From: DATBGZ01 sp036557785
GTDB taxonomy: Bacteria > Actinomycetota > Actinomycetes > Mycobacteriales > Micromonosporaceae
Reading direction: 5' to 3'
Assembly (NCBI GenBank): GCA_036557785.1
Contig: DATBGZ010000082.1
Location: forward strand, 1-64,000
DNA: 64,000 bases
The notes under the pieces are model-generated. The model had not been told where the DNA came from. It ran no database searches and saw only the letters and a list, made by a program, of their open reading frames with translations. Each line of letters opens with the position of its first letter. Position 1 is the first letter of the stretch. Below, piece after piece: positions 58,813 through 64,000 of the stretch. A program made the position numbers and the translations under genes.

Positions 58813-59643
58813 ATGGCAGCGACAGCCTCCATGCCCGGCACCCTGCCGGGCTCAAGTCGACCATCGCGGCTGCTCGTTTCGACCGCGGCGCTAGCCACCT
58901 GCGTGTCCGCGCTCACCGGCTGCGCCACAGCAGCGGACCGGCCAACCGTGCCTGCCCCAGCGGTCGTGATCCCCACCGGCGACCGCGCGACCACGACGCC
59001 CGCCCCCGGCCCCGCGACGCCGGTCACGTACCCCGCGACGGCCGCGGCCTACAGCCAGGCGTTCCTCGCGGCGATCGTCGATGGCGACCGCGCCCGCGTC
59101 GGCGCGTTCGCGAAGGACGCCGCCATGACCACCGCGGTCATGAGCTACCACGACCGCGACGGGCAGTGGAAGCTCGCCGGGTGCCAGGCCACCGGCGGCG
59201 CTCAGAGCACGGTCTGCGTCTACTACAACCTCGACATCGATGTCCTGCAGGTCTACGTGGACTCCGCCCGCCTCGGCGGCCCCCACGCCGTGGCGAGCTT
59301 CTCCGGCACCGACGGCAATCAGGTGCCCAGCGACGCCGGCGGGTACGTGGGTCAGTTCGTCGACCTGTGGCGGCTCGGATCGGACGTCGCGATGCGGGTC
59401 TACGCCACCACCTCGACGGTCAAGGCCGCGATGAGCCGTTACGCGACCGTCTTCCCGATCGACGCGTCGACGCCCTACGACGTGGGCGGTCCCGCGCCCT
59501 GCCCGGGCAACAGCGTGGCGGTCTGCGTCCCCGTGACGACACGCGATCCCATCAGGGGCGGCTCGCGGACCACCTACCTCACCGTCGACCTGCCGAAGAT
59601 CCTGAGCCACAAGCCCAACGGCATCGTCGGCATCGACCGCTGA
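58813..59643 (+). CDS. Secreted lipoprotein of unknown function
   Basis: The 276-residue protein has a lipoprotein signal (LVSTAALATCVSALTGC, lipobox LTGC, C37) and a Thr/Pro-rich linker, then a soluble domain with paired cysteines and aromatic residues (YYNLDIDVLQVYVDSA, VGQFVDLWRLGSDVAMRVYATTS). GGAGG precedes the ATG at 5-6 nt. No enzyme signature. It would sit on the outside of the cell membrane. Confidence 0.7.
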   Translation: MAATASMPGTLPGSSRPSRLLVSTAALATCVSALTGCATAADRPTVPAPAVVIPTGDRATTTPAPGPATPVTYPATAAAYSQAFLAAIVDGDRARVGAFAKDAAMTTAVMSYHDRDGQWKLAGCQATGGAQSTVCVYYNLDIDVLQVYVDSARLGGPHAVASFSGTDGNQVPSDAGGYVGQFVDLWRLGSDVAMRVYATTSTVKAAMSRYATVFPIDASTPYDVGGPAPCPGNSVAVCVPVTTRDPIRGGSRTTYLTVDLPKILSHKPNGIVGIDR

Positions 59644-59664
59644 GCCAGTCACCGTCCCACGGGG

Positions 59665-59680
59665 TTGAGCACTTGCTCAA
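59665..59680. promoter_or_regulatory. Upstream TetR-type operator TTGAGCACTTGCTCAA
   Basis: A 16-bp palindrome with two central mismatches; arms TTGAGCA/TGCTCAA. It shares the TTGAGC half-site with the larger palindrome 12 bp downstream, so the two form a double operator upstream of the three-gene operon that encodes the TetR regulator at 61138. Confidence 0.65.
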
Positions 59681-59691
59681 GTTGCTGGTAA

Positions 59692-59723
59692 CCTGACGTT
59701 TGAGCGATCGCTCAAACGTCAGG
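59692..59723. promoter_or_regulatory. Perfect 32-bp palindrome next to the Shine-Dalgarno sequence
   Basis: The centre is TTTGAGCGATCGCTCAAA, with matching arms extending to CCTGAC and GTCAGG, 16 paired bases each side of the axis between 59707 and 59708. The right end overlaps the AGGAGG ribosome site of the gene at 59732. It is a strong candidate operator for the TetR protein of the operon; as RNA it could also hide the ribosome site. Confidence 0.8.
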
Positions 59724-59731
59724 AGGTGGGC

Positions 59732-60436
59732 ATGGCCCGGCCGCTCTACGTGGAGACCGTGATCTGCGCCGACGCCGGTGAGATCTGGCGACGTACCCAG
59801 GATCCCGAATGCCACGAGCGGTGGGACCTGCGCTTCACCCACATCGACTACGCACCACCGGATCGTGGCCGTACCAGGTTCCGATACGCCACCCGGGTGC
59901 TGCCGGGCGTGGTCATCGTGGGCACCGGGATCACCGTGGGTGAACGCGCCCGCTCTGACGGAACGCGTACCTCAGCACTGCGCTTCGCCAGTGACGACCG
60001 TCGCTCGCTGATCCGAGCCGGCGCCGGCTACTGGCGATACGTGCCGACGGGGGCTGGGGTACGGGTTCGGTTCGTGACCGGGTACGACTACCGGCCCGGC
60101 TGGGGAGCGTGGGGCGTCCTCGCCGACCGCGCGTTCCGTCCGATGCTGGGCTGGGCGACCGCATGGTCGTTCGACCGGCTGCGGTTGTGGCTCGAACGCG
60201 GGATCAGCCCGCGCAGGGCGCTGGCGCATGGGTTGGCCGAGGTCGTGCTGCGCTGCGCGGCAGCCGCGGCGGCCGCCGCCGTGGCGCCGTGGTGGCTCGC
60301 CGCGGCGGTCGTGCTGGCCGCGGTGGGCCTACCACCGGGGCCGACCACGCCCGCCGCGCGCAGGTGCCTGCGCCGTGCGCCGGATCGCCTCGCCGTCCGT
60401 GCACCCTCCACTCTCGAGGACCTGGAGGCGCCATGA
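59732..60436 (+). CDS. SRPBCC/polyketide-cyclase-like protein with C-terminal membrane segment
   Basis: The 234-residue protein has an N-terminal START-like/SRPBCC domain (LYVETVICADAGEIWRRTQDPECHERWDLRF, about 4-34) and, around residues 165-200, an alanine-rich hydrophobic stretch (VLRCAAAAAAAAVAPWWLAAAVVLAAVGL) that likely crosses the membrane. A perfect AGGAGG is 6 nt before the ATG. It opens the three-gene operon under the palindromes; its stop overlaps the DUF4166 gene start. SRPBCC domains bind lipids or small hydrophobic ligands. Confidence 0.75.
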   Translation: MARPLYVETVICADAGEIWRRTQDPECHERWDLRFTHIDYAPPDRGRTRFRYATRVLPGVVIVGTGITVGERARSDGTRTSALRFASDDRRSLIRAGAGYWRYVPTGAGVRVRFVTGYDYRPGWGAWGVLADRAFRPMLGWATAWSFDRLRLWLERGISPRRALAHGLAEVVLRCAAAAAAAAVAPWWLAAAVVLAAVGLPPGPTTPAARRCLRRAPDRLAVRAPSTLEDLEAP

Positions 60437-61107
60437 CCTCGATCTTTCAGCGTCACCTCGGCTCTGACTTCGCCCGGCTGCACCCGCAGGTGCGGCAGCG
60501 GTTCGGCTTCGCGGCTGACGACGGCGTCGCCTGTGTCGGCACTGGCGTGATGCAACGCATCTGGCGCGGAGCCTGCTTCACGCTGCCGTTTCTCTATCTC
60601 GGCACCACTCGGCACATCCTGTTCCCGGAGCAGGGGATGGACGTCCCGTTCATCATCGAGAACTACGCCTACCGTGACGCGTCGGGTCGGGAGACGGTGA
60701 GCTTCGTCCGGACGTTCCGCCTGCCGAGGCGATCGCGGCGCTTCGATGCCACGATGGTCTACAGCGCCGTGCGGGGGACCGTTGTCGACTACCTGGGAAC
60801 CCACCAACATCTCGCCGTCGACCTGGACATCTCGGTCGACGACCGGGGCGGCCTGTGGATCCGCAGCCGTGGCCAGCGTCTCTACGAGGGCCCGCTCGCG
60901 GTCGGCATCCCGGGCCTGCTTCGTGGCGACGCCACCGTGCATGAGTGGTTCGATGACACCGTTGGCGCATTCCGGATCGAGGTCAGGGTCGAGCACCGCC
61001 GGTTCGGGCCGCTCTTCGGTTACCGCGGTAGCTTCACCACCCGATACCTGCCCGCCGCCCCCGTACCGGCCCACGTTCGCCCCACGCGCGAGTGCGTCCG
61101 GGAATGA
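60433..61107 (+). CDS. DUF4166-family protein
   Basis: The 224-residue protein matches DUF4166-type sequences: LHPQVRQRFGF at the start, GVMQRIWRG, FPEQGMDVPFIIENYAYRD, DDRGGLWIRSRGQRLYEG and a C-terminal FRIEVRVEHRRFGPLFGYRGSF. The family has no established activity. ATG overlaps the previous stop (ATGA), so it is likely co-translated with the SRPBCC protein. Confidence 0.82.
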   Translation: MTSIFQRHLGSDFARLHPQVRQRFGFAADDGVACVGTGVMQRIWRGACFTLPFLYLGTTRHILFPEQGMDVPFIIENYAYRDASGRETVSFVRTFRLPRRSRRFDATMVYSAVRGTVVDYLGTHQHLAVDLDISVDDRGGLWIRSRGQRLYEGPLAVGIPGLLRGDATVHEWFDDTVGAFRIEVRVEHRRFGPLFGYRGSFTTRYLPAAPVPAHVRPTRECVRE

Positions 61108-61137
61108 CCAATACCATCCGCTCATGAGGGCGCCGGC

Positions 61138-61785
61138 ATGAGCACCGACACCAGGCAGCGGCTGCTGGACGGCACGTTGGTGGCGCTGCGCCGGCACGGC
61201 GTGGCCGGAGTCTCCGCCCGCACCATCGCGGCCGCGGCCGGGGTCAACCAGGCGCTGGTCTTCTACCACTTCGGCAGCGTCGACGAACTGCTCGGCGCGG
61301 CGTGCGAGGCTGCCGCCCGCTCGCGCGTCGAGCACTACTCGGCCCGGCTGCAGCAGGTGCGGTCCTTGCGCGAGCTTCTCGACGTGGGACGGGCGCTGCA
61401 CGATGAGGAGCGCGACCTGGGCAATGTGATGATCCTTGCCCAGTTGCTTGCCGGAGCCCAGAGCGAGGTCAAGCTGGCGGCACCGACGGCGCGGGCGCTG
61501 CGGCTGTGGACGGACCCGATCGAGACCACGCTGACCCGCTTGCTGGCGGAGTCTCCCGTCGCCGAGGTCGCCGACATCCCCGGCCTCGCGCTGGCGGTCT
61601 CGGCCGCCTTCGTCGGCCTGGAGCTCTACGAAGGCGTCGATGTGGTCGGGGCGCAGCGGGCATTCGCTGCCCTGGAACAGTTGGCCGTGCTGGTGGAGGT
61701 CGTCGAGGACCTCGGCCCTGTTGCTCGGCGCGCGTTGCGGGCCAAGGTGAAGAAGACGGCCCGGGCCCGCCCTTCGGCACGCTAG
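61138..61785 (+). CDS. TetR-family regulator of the SRPBCC/DUF4166 operon
   Basis: The 215-residue TetR protein contains QRLLDGTLVALRRHGVAGVSARTIAAAAGVNQALVFYHFGSVDELLGAA (about 6-54), the helix-turn-helix, and a C-terminal ligand domain without obvious family assignment. GAGGG about 7 nt before the ATG. It lies in the same operon as its probable targets, and the palindromes at 59665 and 59692 fit an autoregulated repressor. The stop overlaps the convergent marC gene by 4 bp. Confidence 0.92.
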   Translation: MSTDTRQRLLDGTLVALRRHGVAGVSARTIAAAAGVNQALVFYHFGSVDELLGAACEAAARSRVEHYSARLQQVRSLRELLDVGRALHDEERDLGNVMILAQLLAGAQSEVKLAAPTARALRLWTDPIETTLTRLLAESPVAEVADIPGLALAVSAAFVGLELYEGVDVVGAQRAFAALEQLAVLVEVVEDLGPVARRALRAKVKKTARARPSAR

Positions 61786-62396
61786 GTCGTGGCGCTGAAC
61801 TGGCGCACGAAGGCGAACACCGCGTCGGCGACGAGCTGCACGGCGATCGCGGCGAGCAGCAGGCCGGAGATACGGGTAACCACCTCGATCCCCGCGGGCC
61901 GTAGCACGCGGACCACGATGCCGCACAGGCGCAGCAGCAGCCAGGTGACCGCGAAGACCAGCACGATGCCCGCCGCGATCGCGAGGTAGTCCGCTGGGGC
62001 GACCGCGCGCCGGACGAAGAGCATCGTGGCGACGATGGCGCCGGGGCCGGCGAGCAGCGGTGTGCCGAGGGGAACGAGCGCGACGTTCGCCGTGGCCTGG
62101 CGGTTCGGGTCATCGGCCCGGCCGGTGAGCAGCTCGAGTGCGACGAGGAGCAAGAGCAGTCCGCCGGCGGCCTGCAGCGCGGGCAGGTCGATGCCGAGGT
62201 AGGCCAGGATCTGCTGGCCCGCCACGGCGAAGACCACGATGACGCCGGCGGCGAGCCCGACCGCCATCCAGGCGGCCCGGGTCCGTTCCCGGCGGGGCAT
62301 CGACTTGGTCAGCGCCAGGAAGATCGGGAGCATCCCGGCAGGGTCGGTTATCACCAGAAGCGTCACGAAGACCTCGCCGAAGAGCCGTACGTCCAC
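61782..62396 (-). CDS. marC: MarC-family membrane protein
   Basis: The 204-residue polytopic protein has six hydrophobic segments, beginning FGEVFVTLLVITDPAGMLPIFLALTKSM, the characteristic MarC/UPF0056 signature, and later NVALVPLGTPLLAGPGAIVATM. The family was once linked to multiple antibiotic resistance but the activity is unsettled. GTG start at 62396. It converges with the TetR gene. Confidence 0.92.
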   Translation of the reverse strand: MDVRLFGEVFVTLLVITDPAGMLPIFLALTKSMPRRERTRAAWMAVGLAAGVIVVFAVAGQQILAYLGIDLPALQAAGGLLLLLVALELLTGRADDPNRQATANVALVPLGTPLLAGPGAIVATMLFVRRAVAPADYLAIAAGIVLVFAVTWLLLRLCGIVVRVLRPAGIEVVTRISGLLLAAIAVQLVADAVFAFVRQFSATT

Positions 62397-62430
62397 GGCG
62401 TCCAGTCTGGCAACCCGGTGCGAGCCGGCC

Positions 62431-64000
62431 TCAGCGGTACTCGGCCTGGGGTGGGCGGGTCCAGAGTCGCGAGTCGTCGGCGAACGGTCTGCCCCGGCCG
62501 AACGCGTCGATGCGCCCCCAGCGCCCGGGAATGTCGAGCAGGGCCAGGTAGCCGATCTCCGGTGGCACGGCCGGGTCGGTGACCAGGAACTGGCCGCTGG
62601 TGTTCAGCCCCAGCATGGTCCGCAGCAGGAGCAGCGGCGCGCCGGTGGACCAGGCCTGCGGGCTGCACGCCGTCGGGTACTCGACCGGGTACTGCGTGAA
62701 CGAGCGGTCGTAACCGGCGAATGCCTCGGGCAGCCGCCCGTCGAAGTACTCGGCGGCATCGAGCATCGCCGAGGCGACCCGGGCCGCCTCCGCCTTGTAG
62801 CCGTAGCGCCGCAACCCCCAGGCAATGATCGAGTTGTCGAACGGCCAGACCGCGCCGTTGTGGTACCCGATCGGGTTGTAGCGAGCCTCGCCTTCGGCGA
62901 GCGTGCGGATGCCCCAGCCGGAGAACAGCCTCGGGCCCATGAGGTGGCTCACCACCGCCTTTGCCTTGTCATGCTCGACGATGCCGCTCCACAACAGGTG
63001 GCCGATGTTCGATGCCATCGAGTCCACTTTGGACCCATTGCCGTCGAGTGCGACCGCGAAGTACTCGCCGTCGGGGATCCAGAACTCCCGGTTGAAGCGG
63101 CGCTTGAGGTCCGCCGCTTGCTCGTTGAGCGCGTGCGCGTACGACTGGTCGTTCCACACGTAGCGGGCCAGGCGGGCACCCCGGAACTTCGCGTCGTACG
63201 CGTAGCCCTGAAGTTCGCAGGTCGCGCGGGGGAAGCCGGGCAGCCGGCCGTCGTGGTAGTTGATCGAGTCCCAGGAGTCCTTCCAGCACTGGTTCTCCAG
63301 GCCGGTCTGCTCATTGGACCGCTGGTATGAGACGTATCCGTTGTCCTGCTTGTCGCCGTACTCGTCGAGCCAGCGCAACGCGGCCCGGGCCTGCGGCTCG
63401 CACGCCCGCACGAGGTCGGTGTCGCCGGTCCACCGCTCGTACTCGTCGAGGAGCACGACGTAGAGCGCGGTGGCGTCGGCGGTCCCGTAGTAGGGCGAGT
63501 GCGGCTGCTCCTCGAACGCCGCCGTCTCGCCATAACGCATCTCGTGCAGGATCCGGCCCGGCTCCTCCTCGCGAAAGTCGTCGATGTGCTGGCCCTGCCA
63601 ACTGCCGAGCGCCAGCAGTGTCGTCGCCGCGAGTTCGGGCGTGAACGGGAGTGCCTGGAGGCTGGTGAAGATGGCATCGCGACCGAACATGGCCATGAAC
63701 CAGGGCAGCCCCGCCGCGGGCAGGCTCGCCCCACCCGCGATCGGCGGCGAGAACCGCAGCGCCGCGAGGTCGGTGAGGCACCGTCGGTAGGTGGACCGCA
63801 GGCCCTCGCGGTCGGTCTCCAGGTGTGGTGCATCGTCGATCCAGCGGCGCAGGCTCTCCGCCATCGGTCGGTCCTTCTCCCCGGCATGTCCGTACTTGGG
63901 ACGGGTGTGCCGCTCGCCCCAGCCGAGCAGGGCGGTCACCACATCGACGTCCGTCGACCATTCGCTGTGCGGTTGGATGTGGACGGACATGGTCAGGCCG
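62431..64000 (-). CDS. Second glycogen-debranching-type enzyme, N-terminus outside window
   Basis: At least 519 residues are visible and the frame is open to the window edge, so the N-terminal beta domain is truncated by the window. The (alpha/alpha)6 barrel motifs match the paralogue at 41287-43326: LPAAGLPWFMAMFGRDAIFT, DEYERWTGD, LENQCWKDSWDSINYHDG, LQGYAYDAKFRGARLA and NPIGYHNGAVWPFDNSIIAWG. An in-frame ATG at 63990 is probably not the true start, because the sequence just upstream aligns with the middle of the paralogue. The substrate is presumably alpha-1,6-linked glucan or a related glycoside. Confidence 0.88.
   Translation of the reverse strand, partial: GLTMSVHIQPHSEWSTDVDVVTALLGWGERHTRPKYGHAGEKDRPMAESLRRWIDDAPHLETDREGLRSTYRRCLTDLAALRFSPPIAGGASLPAAGLPWFMAMFGRDAIFTSLQALPFTPELAATTLLALGSWQGQHIDDFREEEPGRILHEMRYGETAAFEEQPHSPYYGTADATALYVVLLDEYERWTGDTDLVRACEPQARAALRWLDEYGDKQDNGYVSYQRSNEQTGLENQCWKDSWDSINYHDGRLPGFPRATCELQGYAYDAKFRGARLARYVWNDQSYAHALNEQAADLKRRFNREFWIPDGEYFAVALDGNGSKVDSMASNIGHLLWSGIVEHDKAKAVVSHLMGPRLFSGWGIRTLAEGEARYNPIGYHNGAVWPFDNSIIAWGLRRYGYKAEAARVASAMLDAAEYFDGRLPEAFAGYDRSFTQYPVEYPTACSPQAWSTGAPLLLLRTMLGLNTSGQFLVTDPAVPPEIGYLALLDIPGRWGRIDAFGRGRPFADDSRLWTRPPQAEYR

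Overview
The window is chromosomal DNA from a very GC-rich actinobacterium. The evidence is the strong G/C bias at third codon positions, frequent GTG starts, and marker families: MgtA-type mannosyltransferase, deazaflavin (F420)-type reductase, a CvnABCD conservon, DUF222/HNH protein, DUF5709, and a Rv0081-Rv0087-like operon. The genus cannot be named from the sequence alone. No rRNA, tRNA, CRISPR array, integrase or insertion sequence was found. No stretch longer than about 240 bp lacks a gene; the longest gaps (2443-2679 and 43327-43560) are divergent promoter regions.

Layout. 1-6.7 kb: the end of RNase J, a membrane-anchored beta-propeller, an MgtA-like glycosyltransferase, rph and rdgB, then a divergent pair made of a heptad-repeat coiled-coil protein and a membrane-tethered protein. 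6.7-13.7 kb: a tightly overlapped minus-strand histidine-utilisation operon, hutU - M20 amidohydrolase - hutF - hutI - hutH. 13.9-17.4 kb: Mth938-like protein, APH(6)-type kinase, F420-type reductase, cupin/TetR divergent pair, and a short Erm-like methyltransferase. 17.5-21.4 kb: two coupled dynamin-like GTPases and a 45-residue membrane protein. 21.4-28.4 kb: haloalkane dehalogenase, then a co-directional series of winged-helix protein, P-loop ATPase, MoxR-like AAA+ ATPase and VWA protein. 28.5-34.9 kb: PadR/membrane protein, DUF222-HNH endonuclease, ArsR/MFS pair. 34.9-39.2 kb: a four-gene conservon (CvnA-B-C-D).

39.9-41.2 kb is visibly AT-richer. It holds two secreted-protein genes (a metzincin-like protease and a lipoprotein), interrupted by three +1 frameshifts in short homopolymers. 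41.3-48.9 kb: glycogen-debranching-type enzyme divergent from a GT4 glycosyltransferase, secreted hydrolase, Tat Rieske lipoprotein, DUF5709 protein, and an orphan ParA with a SAP-like partner. 49.0-56.7 kb: an ArsR regulator plus a six-subunit membrane complex related to formate hydrogenlyase/complex I. Its large subunit has lost all four Ni-Fe cysteines while the small subunit keeps its Fe-S cysteines. 56.7-64 kb: VOC protein, MgtC/DUF4010 membrane protein, lipoprotein, a TetR-controlled operon headed by two palindromes (one a perfect 32-mer), MarC, and a second debranching-type enzyme that runs off the window.

The strongest candidates for new biology are the Ni-Fe-free hydrogenase-like complex, the winged-helix/ATPase pair upstream of MoxR-VWA, the M20 enzyme placed where a deformylase is expected in the hut operon, and the palindrome-controlled SRPBCC/DUF4166/TetR operon. 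Start codons were chosen from Shine-Dalgarno sequences and overlaps read by eye. All family names are recognition from memory, not database results.
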